Positions 1 through 8,815 of a stretch of 64,000 bases of DNA are shown piece by piece (the first letter of the stretch is position 1; every line of letters starts with the position of its first letter). The stretch spans positions 3,978 through 67,977 of the forward strand of contig CAKOIQ010000006.1 in the NCBI GenBank assembly GCA_934086935.1. Reading direction: 5' to 3'. This DNA is from an uncultured Bacilli bacterium (GTDB taxonomy: Bacteria > Bacillota_I > Bacilli_A > RF39 > UBA660). Made by a program: the position numbers and the translations under genes. Under the pieces are notes generated by a model. The model had not been told where the DNA came from and did no database searches. It saw only the letters and a list, made by a program, of their open reading frames with translations.

Positions 1-1666
1 AACTGCCAAAAGACAAGCAGTAACTAATCCAGATAATACAATTAGTTCAATTAAAAGATTAATGGGTACATCTGAAAAAGTTGAAGCAGAAGGTAAAAAA
101 TATACTCCAGAAGAAATTTCAGCTAAAATCTTAATGAAATTAAAGAAAGATGCTGAAAGTTACTTAGGAGAACCTGTTACTAAAGCAGTTATCACTGTTC
201 CAGCATACTTCAATGATGCTCAAAGACAAGCTACTAAAAACGCTGGTAAAATTGCTGGTTTAGAAGTAGAAAGAATTATTAACGAACCAACTGCTGCATC
301 ACTAGCATATGGTTTAGATAAACAAGACAAACAAGAAACTGTTCTTGTATACGATTTAGGTGGTGGTACATTCGATGTATCAATCCTAGAGTTAGGTGAT
401 GGTGTATTTGAAGTTAAATCAACAAGTGGTAATAACCATTTAGGTGGCGATGACTTCGATAAACGTGTTATGGATTACTTAGCATCTGAATTCAAAAAAG
501 AAAATGGTATTGACTTAACTAAAGATAAAATGGCAATGCAAAGAATTAAAGATGCTGCTGAAAAAGCTAAAAAAGACTTAAGTGGTATGAGTACAACTAA
601 TATTAACTTACCATTCATTTCTCAAACATCAGAAGGTCCAGTTCATATGGATATCAATTTAACAAAAGCTAAATTTGAAGACTTATGTCGTGACTTATTT
701 GATTCAACCTTAGAACCAGTTCGTAAAGCTTTAAGTGATGCTAAATTAACTGCTAAAGATATCGATGAAGTTATCTTAGTAGGTGGTTCAACAAGAATCC
801 CATATATTCAAGAATTAGTTAAAAAAGAATTAGGAAAAGAACCTAATAAATCAGTAAACCCAGATGAAGTAGTTGCTATGGGTGCCGCTATTCAAGGTGG
901 TGTTTTAACCGGAGAAGTCAACGACTTAGTCTTATTAGATGTAACACCTTTATCACTTGGTATTGAAACATTAGGGGATGTTATGACAGTTCTAATTCCT
1001 AGAAATACAACAATTCCTACAAGTAAATCTCAAGTATTTAGTACTGCTGCAGATAATCAACCTGCTGTAGACATTCATGTTTTACAAGGTGAAAGACCAA
1101 TGGCTGCTGATAACAAAACCTTAGGAAGATTTGAACTTACTAATATTCCACCAGCACCAAGAGGAGTACCTCAAATCGAAGTTACATTTGATATCGATTC
1201 AAACGGTATTGTTAATGTTAAAGCTAAAGATTTAGGAACAAATAAAGAACAATCAATTACAATTACTTCAAATACTAACTTAACCGATGAAGAAATTGAT
1301 AAAATGATGAAAGAAGCAGAAGCTAATAAAGCAGCTGATGAAAAACGTAAAGAAGAAGCAGATGCTCGTAACGAAGCAGATCAAACAGTATTTGCTACTG
1401 AAAAAGCATTAAAAGACTTAGGTGATAAATTATCAGATACTGAAAAGAAAGAAACTGAAGATTTAATTGCTGACTTAAAGAAATCATTAGAAGGCACTGA
1501 TTTAGAAGATATCAAAGCTAAAACAAAAGCTTTAAATGAAAAAGCAATGGCCTTAGCAACTAAAGTATATGAAGAAGCCGCTAAAAATAATGCTAACGCC
1601 AACCAAAATAATGATAATAATAACGGACAAGCTGAAGAAGCTGAATTCGTAAATAAAGATAATTAA
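1..1666 (+). CDS. dnaK: Chaperone DnaK (Hsp70), 5' end cut by window
   Basis: ATP-dependent Hsp70 chaperone that folds and protects cytoplasmic proteins together with DnaJ and GrpE. The reading frame is open from base 2 (TAKRQAV...), which matches about residue 45-50 of a normal DnaK, so roughly the first 45-50 residues lie outside the window. Visible hallmarks are the phosphate-2 loop (VYDLGGGTFDVSIL), the adenosine motif (VILVGGSTRIPYIQ), the substrate-binding beta domain (TPLSLGIETLGDVMT) and a charged helical lid ending in an Asn/Gln-rich tail. The first ATG inside the window (base 62) is internal and is not the start. A hairpin follows, then pepF; dnaJ comes only after pepF. Identification is secure. 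Confidence 0.97.
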   Translation, partial: TAKRQAVTNPDNTISSIKRLMGTSEKVEAEGKKYTPEEISAKILMKLKKDAESYLGEPVTKAVITVPAYFNDAQRQATKNAGKIAGLEVERIINEPTAASLAYGLDKQDKQETVLVYDLGGGTFDVSILELGDGVFEVKSTSGNNHLGGDDFDKRVMDYLASEFKKENGIDLTKDKMAMQRIKDAAEKAKKDLSGMSTTNINLPFISQTSEGPVHMDINLTKAKFEDLCRDLFDSTLEPVRKALSDAKLTAKDIDEVILVGGSTRIPYIQELVKKELGKEPNKSVNPDEVVAMGAAIQGGVLTGEVNDLVLLDVTPLSLGIETLGDVMTVLIPRNTTIPTSKSQVFSTAADNQPAVDIHVLQGERPMAADNKTLGRFELTNIPPAPRGVPQIEVTFDIDSNGIVNVKAKDLGTNKEQSITITSNTNLTDEEIDKMMKEAEANKAADEKRKEEADARNEADQTVFATEKALKDLGDKLSDTEKKETEDLIADLKKSLEGTDLEDIKAKTKALNEKAMALATKVYEEAAKNNANANQNNDNNNGQAEEAEFVNKDN

Positions 1667-1692
1667 GTTCTAGACCACTAGAACTTAACTTT
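1664..1692 (+). terminator. Hairpin after dnaK, likely partial terminator
   Basis: A 10-bp inverted repeat (TAAGTTCTAG / CTAGAACTTA, loop ACCA) starts in the dnaK stop codon and is followed by a short T run. The T run merges into the pepF ribosome-binding site (GGAGGA), so read-through into pepF-dnaJ is plausible. Confidence 0.6.
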
Positions 1693-1703
1693 TTGGAGGA
1701 ATT

Positions 1704-3491
1704 ATGGATTTTGATAAAAGAGAAGATGTAAATAAAGAATATACTTGGAATTTAACAACCAGATATAAAACCGATAAAGCATGGGAAAAAGAATATGACA
1801 CTTTAAAAAAAGATGTTCATATCATGGAAAAATATCAAGGTAAATTATTAAAGAAACCAGAAATATTAAAAGAAGCCCTAGATACTTATTATGACTATGA
1901 AACCAAAATAGCTAAATTATACGTCTATGCTTCCTTAAAACATGATGAAGACTTAAAAGTAGATAAATATACCATGTATTTAACCAAAGCTTATTCATTA
2001 TATAGTGAATTTATCACATCTTGTTCTTTTATCAGACCTGAAATTCTTAGTGGTAGTAAAACCACTCTAAACAAAATTCTTAAAAGCGAAAAACTCGAAA
2101 AATATCGTTTCTTATTAGAAAGAACCGTTAGATTAAAAGAACATACATTAACAAAATCTGAAGAAGAAATAGTAAATAAATTAACAAATAATAGTAATGT
2201 ATTTGATAAAATAAGTAGTATTTTAATCGACTCTACACTAAATTATGGAACAATAAAAGTAGATGGTGTAGATACAGTTATCACAAATAGTAATTATCGT
2301 AACATTATGACAAATAAAAATCGTAAGACTAGAAAAGAATGTTATAACTTAATGTGTGATAAATTAAAAGAATATGCAAATATCTTTGGTGAAACATTAG
2401 TAGCTAATATGAAATTATATAGCTCCTTAGCTGATATTTATCATTATAAAAACACTTTAGATATGGAACTATTTGATTCAAACATTCCTAAAGAAGTAAT
2501 AGATAATCTTTATAAAGTAGTTCATCAAAGAATAAATGTATTTCAAAAATATCTAATTATGTTAAAAACTAATTTAGGTTTAGAAAAATTAGAATATTAT
2601 GATTTACAAGCAGATTTTTTAAATAATGATATAACATTTTCTATTGAAAATGCCGAAGATTTAATTAAAGAAGTTACAAAAATATATGGTGAAAAGTATC
2701 ATAAAGTAATCGAAAAAGCTTTTAAAGAACGTTGGATAGACTATGCTTCATATAAAGGTAAAAGAAGTGGAGCTTATTCAACCAGTAATTATGGTAATAC
2801 CCCTGTAGTTTTAACTAATTTTCATGGTAAATTTAATGATGTAAGTACAATTGCTCATGAACTAGGTCATGCCGTAAATTTCTATTTAAGTGAAGAAGCT
2901 AATGAAGCACATAACTATGAAAATGATATCTTTGTTGCTGAAGTTGCTTCTCTAACTAATGAAATAATTTTATCAAACTATATAATTAATCATACTAATG
3001 ATAAAAATTATAAATTATTAGCTATTTATAATCTTATTGATATTATTCAAAATAATTTATTTGATGCTTGCTTAGAAGGTGAACTAGAAAATAAAATGTA
3101 TGCCTTAATTGATCAAAAAGAAGAAATAGATGCTAATGATTTATCAAATTGTATTCTATCTTTAAGAAAAGAATATTATGGTAAGACAGTTGAACTAGAT
3201 GATAAAGTTAAATATATGTGGACTAGAAGAAGTCATTACTATAATCCATTTTATTTATATCAATATGCAACTGGTGTATCTGCTGCCATCAATATTGCTT
3301 TAAGAATTATAAATAATGAAGATAATATGAAAGAAAAATATGTTGATTTCTTAAGTAAAGGTGATACTGATTATCCAATAAATTTACTTAAAAATATTGG
3401 AGTTGATATGACCAAACCAGAAGTAATCAATAATGCTATTAATTATTTTGAATATTTAATAGATGAATTTAATAAAGTAAGTGAGGAATAA
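1704..3491 (+). CDS. pepF: Oligoendopeptidase F (M3 family zinc peptidase)
   Basis: Cytoplasmic zinc metallopeptidase that cuts short peptides. The 595-residue length is typical of PepF. The zinc motif HELGH is at residues 385-389 (IAHELGHAVNFYL), with the downstream glutamate region EVASLTNE that supplies the third ligand in M3 peptidases. The C-terminal part carries the family-like YMWTRRSHYYNPFYLYQYATG stretch. The start ATG follows GGAGGA. It sits between dnaK and dnaJ, which are normally adjacent, and its stop lies only two bases before the dnaJ ATG. That position suggests co-expression with the chaperones and a role in clearing peptides, which is an inference. Confidence 0.93.
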   Translation: MDFDKREDVNKEYTWNLTTRYKTDKAWEKEYDTLKKDVHIMEKYQGKLLKKPEILKEALDTYYDYETKIAKLYVYASLKHDEDLKVDKYTMYLTKAYSLYSEFITSCSFIRPEILSGSKTTLNKILKSEKLEKYRFLLERTVRLKEHTLTKSEEEIVNKLTNNSNVFDKISSILIDSTLNYGTIKVDGVDTVITNSNYRNIMTNKNRKTRKECYNLMCDKLKEYANIFGETLVANMKLYSSLADIYHYKNTLDMELFDSNIPKEVIDNLYKVVHQRINVFQKYLIMLKTNLGLEKLEYYDLQADFLNNDITFSIENAEDLIKEVTKIYGEKYHKVIEKAFKERWIDYASYKGKRSGAYSTSNYGNTPVVLTNFHGKFNDVSTIAHELGHAVNFYLSEEANEAHNYENDIFVAEVASLTNEIILSNYIINHTNDKNYKLLAIYNLIDIIQNNLFDACLEGELENKMYALIDQKEEIDANDLSNCILSLRKEYYGKTVELDDKVKYMWTRRSHYYNPFYLYQYATGVSAAINIALRIINNEDNMKEKYVDFLSKGDTDYPINLLKNIGVDMTKPEVINNAINYFEYLIDEFNKVSEE

Positions 3492-3493
3492 TA

Positions 3494-4636
3494 ATGGCAA
3501 AAAAAGATTTTTATGAATTATTAGGTGTTAGTAAAAATGCTACTGATGCTGAAATAAAAAGTGCCTTTAGAAAAAAAGCTAAAGAATATCACCCTGATGT
3601 CAATAAAGATCCTAGTGCCGCCGATAAATTCAAAGAAATTAATGAAGCCTATGAAGTTTTAAAAGATCCTAATAAAAGAAAACAATATGATCAATTTGGT
3701 TCTGCTGCTTTTGAAAATAATGGTGCTGGTGGCTTCGGTGGATTTGGTGGCTTTGGTAATGGTAACTTTAGTGGTGGCTTCGGAAACTTTGGCTTTGATG
3801 ATTTTGATTTAGGAAGTATCTTTGACTCATTCATGGGTGGAAGTACATCTGGAAGAAGAAAATCATCACGATCAGCTACTAAAGGTGAAGATGTCTTAGT
3901 TAAATTAAATTTAACCTTCGAAGAAGCAGTCTTTGGTTGTGAAAAAACATTTAAAATAAATATTAAAGAAAACTGTCCTAAATGTAATGGTAAAGGAGGA
4001 TTAAATCCTCATACATGTTCAAGATGTAATGGTAAAGGTCGTATTGTTCAAGAACAAAGAACAATTTTAGGTGTAATTCAAACTCAAACCGTTTGTCCAT
4101 CATGTCATGGTAGTGGAGAAGAGTTTGAAAGCGTGTGTTCATCATGTCGTGGCGCTGGTAAACTTAAAACTGATAAAACCATTACTTTAAGAGTACCAAG
4201 TGGTGTTGAAACTGGTGATCAAATGCGTATGAGTGGTAAAGCATCAAGCGGTACTAATGGTGGCCCTAATGGTGATGTTTATATCGAATTTAATGTTAAA
4301 AACCATCCATTATTTAAAAGAGATGGAAAAGATATATACCTAGTAGTGCCCTTAACTATAACAGAAGCAACCCTTGGATGTAAAAAAGAAATCCCAACTT
4401 TAGAAGGAAAAACCACCGTAAAATTTGAAGCTGGTACTCAAAACAATGAACAAATTAAATTAAAAGGTAAAGGCGTTAATGATGAAAAATTAGGCAAATT
4501 AGGTGATATGTATATCATAACCAACGTTATAATACCAACTAAATTAGATCGAAATCAAAAAACATTATTTACAGAATTAGACAATACAACCCTAACTAAT
4601 GAAGATGCCTTTAAAAATTTTAATAAATATCTATAA
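3494..4636 (+). CDS. dnaJ: Chaperone DnaJ (Hsp40)
   Basis: Co-chaperone that stimulates DnaK ATPase activity and delivers unfolded substrates. The J domain is at residues 1-70 with the HPD motif at 33-35. A Gly/Phe-rich linker follows at about 75-125. The zinc domain has four CxxCxGxG repeats (CPKCNGKG, CSRCNGKG, CPSCHGSG, CSSCRGAG). The C-terminal substrate-binding beta domains are complete and the total is 380 residues, the usual size for type I DnaJ. It starts two bases after pepF, and a strong terminator follows. Confidence 0.97.
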   Translation: MAKKDFYELLGVSKNATDAEIKSAFRKKAKEYHPDVNKDPSAADKFKEINEAYEVLKDPNKRKQYDQFGSAAFENNGAGGFGGFGGFGNGNFSGGFGNFGFDDFDLGSIFDSFMGGSTSGRRKSSRSATKGEDVLVKLNLTFEEAVFGCEKTFKINIKENCPKCNGKGGLNPHTCSRCNGKGRIVQEQRTILGVIQTQTVCPSCHGSGEEFESVCSSCRGAGKLKTDKTITLRVPSGVETGDQMRMSGKASSGTNGGPNGDVYIEFNVKNHPLFKRDGKDIYLVVPLTITEATLGCKKEIPTLEGKTTVKFEAGTQNNEQIKLKGKGVNDEKLGKLGDMYIITNVIIPTKLDRNQKTLFTELDNTTLTNEDAFKNFNKYL

Positions 4637-4665
4637 AAAACTTCATAAAACTATGAAGTTTTTTT
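4637..4665 (+). terminator. Rho-independent terminator after dnaJ
   Basis: 11-bp perfect stem (AAAACTTCATA / TATGAAGTTTT) with a 4-base loop, followed by a run of T. It ends the dnaK-pepF-dnaJ unit. Confidence 0.9.
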
Positions 4666-4697
4666 GATATATGATAAAATTAATGTGGTGATTGAAC

Positions 4698-5210
4698 ATG
4701 AATAAATTAAAAGAAATAAATTATAAAAAACTATTAAAAGAATATTATCCATATCTAATAATAATTGTTGTAATACTTCTAATAAGATCATTCTTCTTTA
4801 CACCTATTATTGTTAATGGAACTAGTATGTATCCAACTTTAAAAGAACATGATATGATGATTCTAGATAAAATATCTCTTAAATTAAAAAAACTAGAACG
4901 TTTTGACATCGTAGTTGTCGATAATGAAGATTATATAATTAAAAGAGTAGTTGGTCTTCCTGGAGAAAGTGTAGCTTATTATGATGGTAAATTATATATT
5001 AATGGTAAATATGTTGAAGATAATTACGCTACATCTACAACCAAAGATTTTGATACAGTTAAACTAGGTGAAAACGAATATTTTGTTTTAGGAGATAATC
5101 GTGCTATTTCTAAAGATAGTCGTATAATTGGTCCAGTAAACATTAAAAATATTAAAGGAAAAGCATCTTTAAGATTATATCCTTTTAATACAATAGGAAT
5201 TGTTAAATAA
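4698..5210 (+). CDS. lepB: Type I signal peptidase
   Basis: Membrane serine/lysine protease that removes signal peptides from exported proteins. One N-terminal membrane segment lies at about residues 19-34. The catalytic serine motif NGTSMYPTL contains S43, and the lysine general base K82 sits in IIKRVVGLPGE. The C-terminal box is VLGDNRAISKDSR. The ATG at 4698 is preferred to an upstream in-frame TTG because GGTGATT lies about seven bases before it. Length (170 aa) is normal for a Gram-positive SipS-type enzyme. The four surface proteins in this window are likely substrates, which is an inference. It overlaps holA by one base (TAATG). An extended -10 (TGATAAAAT) lies at 4672-4680. Confidence 0.95.
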   Translation: MNKLKEINYKKLLKEYYPYLIIIVVILLIRSFFFTPIIVNGTSMYPTLKEHDMMILDKISLKLKKLERFDIVVVDNEDYIIKRVVGLPGESVAYYDGKLYINGKYVEDNYATSTTKDFDTVKLGENEYFVLGDNRAISKDSRIIGPVNIKNIKGKASLRLYPFNTIGIVK

Positions 5211-6103
5211 TGAATAATTTTCTAATTATAACAAATTCATATAATTTATTTAATGAAGAATTAAATAAAATAACAAACAATATAACTAATATTATTAATT
5301 TCAACTATGATGAAACAACTCCTGATGAAATCATTGAAGAATGTAACTACACATCACTTTTAGATGAAGATAAAATAGTTATTGTTAAACACTTTAAAAC
5401 TGATGTTTTAAGCAAAGAATTAATCAAATACCTAGAAAATCCCAATCCTAGAACTAAATTAGTCTTAAATGCCTTAGAAATAGATAAAAGAAGTGCTTTT
5501 TATAAAAAGATCAAAGAAAAAGGTAAAGTAATTGAACTAGGAGAACTAAAACCATCAGAACTATCAACTAAAATAAATAACTATTGTAAAACCAAAAACA
5601 TAACAATTGATTATAACGCTGTAAATACTTTAATAACGTATTCATTAAATAACTATGATTTATGTTTAAGTGAAATTGATAAATTATCAGTCATAACTAG
5701 TAAAATAACTGAAGATATTATTAACGAATACACTCCTAAATTAATAGGGGACGAAAACTTTGATTTATGTGATGCCATTACAACTCAAAACATCAAAAAA
5801 ATAGTCCCATTATTAAAAGATTTTAGAGATACCAAAAGTGAAGTAATTCCATTTGTTGCACTTCTTGCAAGTCAATATCGTTTAATATACATCACAAAAA
5901 CCGTTAATAAATCTCCAGAAACTCTCGCTAAAGAACTATCAGTTCATCCATATCGTTTAAAATTAGCTAAAGAAAAAGCCATTAAGTACACCAAAGAAGA
6001 ATTAGAACAAATATTAATTAATATCTGTGAATTAGATTATAGTCTTAAAACTTCAAATATCGATCCATATATCTTATTAGAAAATTTCGTTATGCATATT
6101 TAA
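5210..6103 (+). CDS. holA: DNA polymerase III delta subunit
   Basis: Clamp-loader delta subunit that opens the sliding clamp during replication. At 297 residues it has the AAA-like fold sequence of HolA: a weakly conserved N-terminal Rossmann-like part, the central LKPSELSTKINNYCK region and a C-terminal collar with the ASQYRLIYITK stretch, typical of Firmicute YqeN proteins. The ATG overlaps the lepB stop by one base, implying translational coupling. In many Firmicutes holA lies near lepA and rpsT; here lepA is about 17 kb away and rpsT is not seen. Confidence rests on the whole pattern, because HolA lacks a single diagnostic motif. Confidence 0.82.
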   Translation: MNNFLIITNSYNLFNEELNKITNNITNIINFNYDETTPDEIIEECNYTSLLDEDKIVIVKHFKTDVLSKELIKYLENPNPRTKLVLNALEIDKRSAFYKKIKEKGKVIELGELKPSELSTKINNYCKTKNITIDYNAVNTLITYSLNNYDLCLSEIDKLSVITSKITEDIINEYTPKLIGDENFDLCDAITTQNIKKIVPLLKDFRDTKSEVIPFVALLASQYRLIYITKTVNKSPETLAKELSVHPYRLKLAKEKAIKYTKEELEQILINICELDYSLKTSNIDPYILLENFVMHI

Positions 6104-6113
6104 AAGGAGAAAA

Positions 6114-6419
6114 ATAAACGTTCAAAAATTAAAACAAGAATTATTAACTCAAAAAGGAAATAAATTAAAAGGAAATATCTATCACTTTCCGCAAGTAAAT
6201 TTTTCCTATAATTCAAATCGTATTGAAGGAAGTAAATTAACTAAATAAGAAGATGAGCCCTTATCTATAAATACGATTATTAAAATGAATGCTATTTTAA
6301 AACAAAACACTTCACATAGTAAAGATCCAGACTATAATATCGGTGGATTTAAAATCAAAGATAAATTATATCTTATTGATACTATTAAACTGAACAAGAT
6401 ATTTATCAAAAATATGTGA
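6114..6419 (+). pseudogene. Remnant of a Fic-family gene
   Basis: This stretch translates in a single frame into a protein resembling the N-terminal region of Fic/DOC-family proteins: FSYNSNRIEGSKLTK, then DPDYNIGGFK. Fic proteins typically carry a [FY]xYNSNxIEGSxLT block followed by an NxGG[FY]K block. The frame is broken by an in-frame TAA at 6246-6248. The expected start codon is ATA at 6114, correctly spaced after AAGGAG, as if an ATG had mutated. The catalytic HPFxxGNGR motif is missing because the frame ends at the TGA at 6417. Fic proteins AMPylate or otherwise modify target proteins, often as toxins; this copy cannot. Confidence 0.75.
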
Positions 6420-6432
6420 AGAATTAAAACTA

Positions 6433-6465
6433 AAAAGGATTTAGAAACCATATCTAAATCCTTTT
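6433..6465. terminator. Bidirectional terminator between Fic remnant and rnhC
   Basis: 13-bp perfect stem (AAAAGGATTTAGA / TCTAAATCCTTTT, 7-base loop) with T-rich sequence on both sides. It lies just past the rnhC stop codon on the minus strand. Confidence 0.85.
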
Positions 6466-7408
6466 ATTTATTATTTAATATCTCTTTAATCTTATCAGTA
6501 TTTTTAAAATTTAACTTAGCTATCTCACTTAAAATACCTTCACCATATCTTTGAACTAACATTGCTCCTTGTTTATCTACATCTAAACCGGCACCTTTTT
6601 TTAAGAAGATATTATATTTTTCTTCAATCTTTTGCATTTCCATTAAAAATATATATCTACATATAATTGAAGAAGCAGCAACACTTAAACATTTATCTTC
6701 CGCCTTAGTTGTAAAAGTAATCTTTGTAAACTTTTCTTTAGCACCATAAATATATTGAAAGTAATTTCTTGGATAACAAAATTGATCTACAACTACATAT
6801 TTATAATCATAACCCTTCTTAACCATTTCACATAAAACCTTATTATGCAAAATAGCCTTAATTTGATTCATATTAGTAGGTCTTTGATTATAAGATTTAT
6901 TATCTAATATAAAAGTACTATGAGGAATCTTCTTTATCAGAGTAGGGCCAATCTCTAAAATCTTTTGATCAGTTAACTTCTTAGAATCTTTAACTCCTAA
7001 TTCATACATTAAGCTCATATGTTCTTTATCAACATAAGAAGCAGTAACAACAACAGGTCCAAAATAATCACCAGTACCAACCTCATCAGAACCAATCGTT
7101 GCCACATTAATAAATCTTAAATCTTTAGCTTCTTCTTTTTTCTCGGCTTTTTTATCTTCTTTTTGTTTTATTTCTGCATCAATATCTCTATTATTAAAAG
7201 ATTTTTCCATATCTTTCCAAATATTAGCATCGATATCGGCATTATTACCTTGAAAAACTACTTTACCAGATTCATATAAAGTAATATTAGTATCGGCATC
7301 ATCTGCTTGAAATACTGCATAAGGAGGAGTTTTACTTCTTCTTTTATCTTGATAAAATTCAATCATTTTCTCTTTAATATTGTCACTAACACTAAATACT
7401 ATAGTCAT
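6464..7408 (-). CDS. rnhC: Ribonuclease HIII
   Basis: Removes RNA from RNA-DNA hybrids in the cytoplasm. It has an N-terminal TBP-like substrate-binding domain (about residues 1-80), a Lys/Glu-rich linker (KQKEDKKAEKKEEAK), then the type 2 RNase H core with the first active-site block GSDEVGTGDYFGP and the later acidic positions in VVDQFCYPRNYF. The N-terminal domain and GxxDEVGxGxxxGP block separate RNase HIII from HII. The start has GGTGAT just upstream on the minus strand. It is divergent from cvpA. The 314-residue length is normal. Confidence 0.93.
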   Translation of the reverse strand: MTIVFSVSDNIKEKMIEFYQDKRRSKTPPYAVFQADDADTNITLYESGKVVFQGNNADIDANIWKDMEKSFNNRDIDAEIKQKEDKKAEKKEEAKDLRFINVATIGSDEVGTGDYFGPVVVTASYVDKEHMSLMYELGVKDSKKLTDQKILEIGPTLIKKIPHSTFILDNKSYNQRPTNMNQIKAILHNKVLCEMVKKGYDYKYVVVDQFCYPRNYFQYIYGAKEKFTKITFTTKAEDKCLSVAASSIICRYIFLMEMQKIEEKYNIFLKKGAGLDVDKQGAMLVQRYGEGILSEIAKLNFKNTDKIKEILNNK

Positions 7409-7499
7409 AATATCACCATAAACATCATAACATAATTTGATAAATAAATCTTTATTTTTTTATCTTTCTATAATATAATTAGTAAAGGATGTGTTATAT

Positions 7500-8213
7500 A
7501 TGAATATATTAGATTATTTAATTATTGCGGTTTTAATTATCAGCTTATTAGTAGGATTTAAAAAAGGAGTACTTAATTGTTTAGTAACATTTATTGGAAC
7601 ACTTGCAGTTATAGTCTTAGCCTTTTATCTAAAGAATCCTGTTTCAATATTGTTATATAATAACTTACCATTCTTTGATTTAGGTGGTAATTATAGTGGT
7701 ATAAGTGTTTATAATATTTTGTTATATGAAGGATTAAGTTATGTCTTAACTTTATTCATATTATCTATTATAGCGGGCATTATAATAAAGATAACTGGTG
7801 TCTTTAACAAATTAGTTAATGCTACTATTATTTTAGGTATCCCAAGTAAAATATTAGGAGCTATTTGTGGTTTCATTGAAGGATATATCTTAATGTTCTT
7901 AGTAGTATTCTTATTAAGTATAATTGTACCTTCATCTTCACTATATAATAATAGTAAATATGCTGATACCTTAATGACTAAAACACCAGTATTATCAAAT
8001 GTTATTTCTAAACCATATAAAGCCTTTACCGAAATCTATGAAATAACTAAAAAGTATGCAACTTCAAAAGATAAAACCGCAGCTAATTTAGAAGCTTTAA
8101 GCTCATTACTTAAGTATGAAATTATCTCAGTAGATAATGCTCAAAACTTAGTAGACAAAGGTAAAATAGATTTTGAAGGAGCTCAAGATATAATTAATAT
8201 CTATCGTAAATAG
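7500..8213 (+). CDS. cvpA: CvpA family membrane protein
   Basis: Polytopic inner-membrane protein related to E. coli CvpA (colicin V production/purF-region protein), whose precise role is unsettled. Four hydrophobic segments are visible, starting with MNILDYLIIAVLIISLLVGF and the GFKKG turn typical of the family, and ending near FLVVFLLSIIVP. The C-terminal 80 residues are soluble. The ATG at 7500 was chosen over a GTG at 7491 because AAAGGA (7484-7489) is correctly spaced only for the ATG. trxA follows 11 bases later. In Bacillus, yshB (cvpA-like) also lies near rnhC, which agrees with the placement here. Confidence 0.78.
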   Translation: MNILDYLIIAVLIISLLVGFKKGVLNCLVTFIGTLAVIVLAFYLKNPVSILLYNNLPFFDLGGNYSGISVYNILLYEGLSYVLTLFILSIIAGIIIKITGVFNKLVNATIILGIPSKILGAICGFIEGYILMFLVVFLLSIIVPSSSLYNNSKYADTLMTKTPVLSNVISKPYKAFTEIYEITKKYATSKDKTAANLEALSSLLKYEIISVDNAQNLVDKGKIDFEGAQDIINIYRK

Positions 8214-8224
8214 AAAGGATTAAT

Positions 8225-8521
8225 ATGATTGAATATTTAAGTGGCCAAACCCTAGAAGAAGTTCTAACAGAAGGAATTACCTTAGTAGATTACTTTGCTA
8301 ATTGGTGTGGGCCTTGTAAAATGATAGGTATGGAATTAGAAGAATTAACTAATACCCATATCATAAAAGTAGATGTTGATACTCACGAAGAACTAGCTAA
8401 AACTCATGGTGTCATGAGTATTCCAACTATTGAAATATATAAAAATAAAGAATTAGTTAAAACCATCATTGGTTATAAAACAAAAGATGAATTAGAACAA
8501 ATTATTAAAGACTTTAAATAA
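8225..8521 (+). CDS. trxA: Thioredoxin
   Basis: Small cytoplasmic protein disulfide reductase. The active site WCGPC places the redox cysteines at residues 28 and 31, and the cis-proline motif SIPTIEIY follows in the second half. At 98 residues it is slightly shorter than the usual 105. It sits 11 bases after cvpA and is closed by a terminator that overlaps its stop codon. A thioredoxin reductase was not seen in the window. Confidence 0.92.
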   Translation: MIEYLSGQTLEEVLTEGITLVDYFANWCGPCKMIGMELEELTNTHIIKVDVDTHEELAKTHGVMSIPTIEIYKNKELVKTIIGYKTKDELEQIIKDFK

Positions 8522-8542
8522 CCTCAAATGGTTATTTTTTCT
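8517..8542 (+). terminator. Terminator after trxA
   Basis: Stem AATAACC / GGTTATT with a 6-base loop (TCAAAT) and a T run; it begins inside the trxA stop codon. Confidence 0.8.
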
Positions 8543-8557
8543 TTCTTAAAATATTAC

Positions 8558-8586
8558 TTGCACTCATATTTAGCCCGTGGTATAAT
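8558..8586 (+). promoter_or_regulatory. Promoter of rpsU-yqeY
   Basis: TTGCAC (8558-8563), 17-base spacer, TATAAT (8581-8586), with a TGg extension just before the -10. One of the clearest vegetative promoters in the window. Confidence 0.88.
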
Positions 8587-8615
8587 ACTAATAGCTTTGA
8601 AGGGAGGGAAAAACA

Positions 8616-8807
8616 GTGACTAAGGTAGAAGTTAGAGATGGTGACGTAGATAAGGCTTTAAAAAGATTTAAAGTTAAAGTTGCTAGAAGTGGTGTCCCTT
8701 CAGAATTAAAAAAACATAAATTCGCTGAAAAACCAGGAGTTCGTAGAAGAAATGAACTTAAAGAAATGATCAAAAATTCACGTAAGAAAAAACGTAATAG
8801 AGACTAG
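8616..8807 (+). CDS. rpsU: 30S ribosomal protein S21
   Basis: Small basic ribosomal protein of the 30S subunit. Its 63 residues match S21: an N-terminal VEVRDGDVDKALKRFK block, the RRRNE signature region and a Lys/Arg-rich tail. The start is GTG after GGGAGGG. It is followed within nine bases by yqeY, the order seen in Bacillus subtilis (rpsU-yqeY). Confidence 0.95.
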   Translation: MTKVEVRDGDVDKALKRFKVKVARSGVPSELKKHKFAEKPGVRRRNELKEMIKNSRKKKRNRD

Positions 8808-8815
8808 GTGATACT

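Noticed and set aside
4698..5210. The signal peptidase as a dedicated SipW
   Set aside because: It looks like an ordinary SipS-type enzyme with the Ser/Lys pair; SipW-type (ER-type) peptidases use a Ser/His pair, and none is seen in the window.
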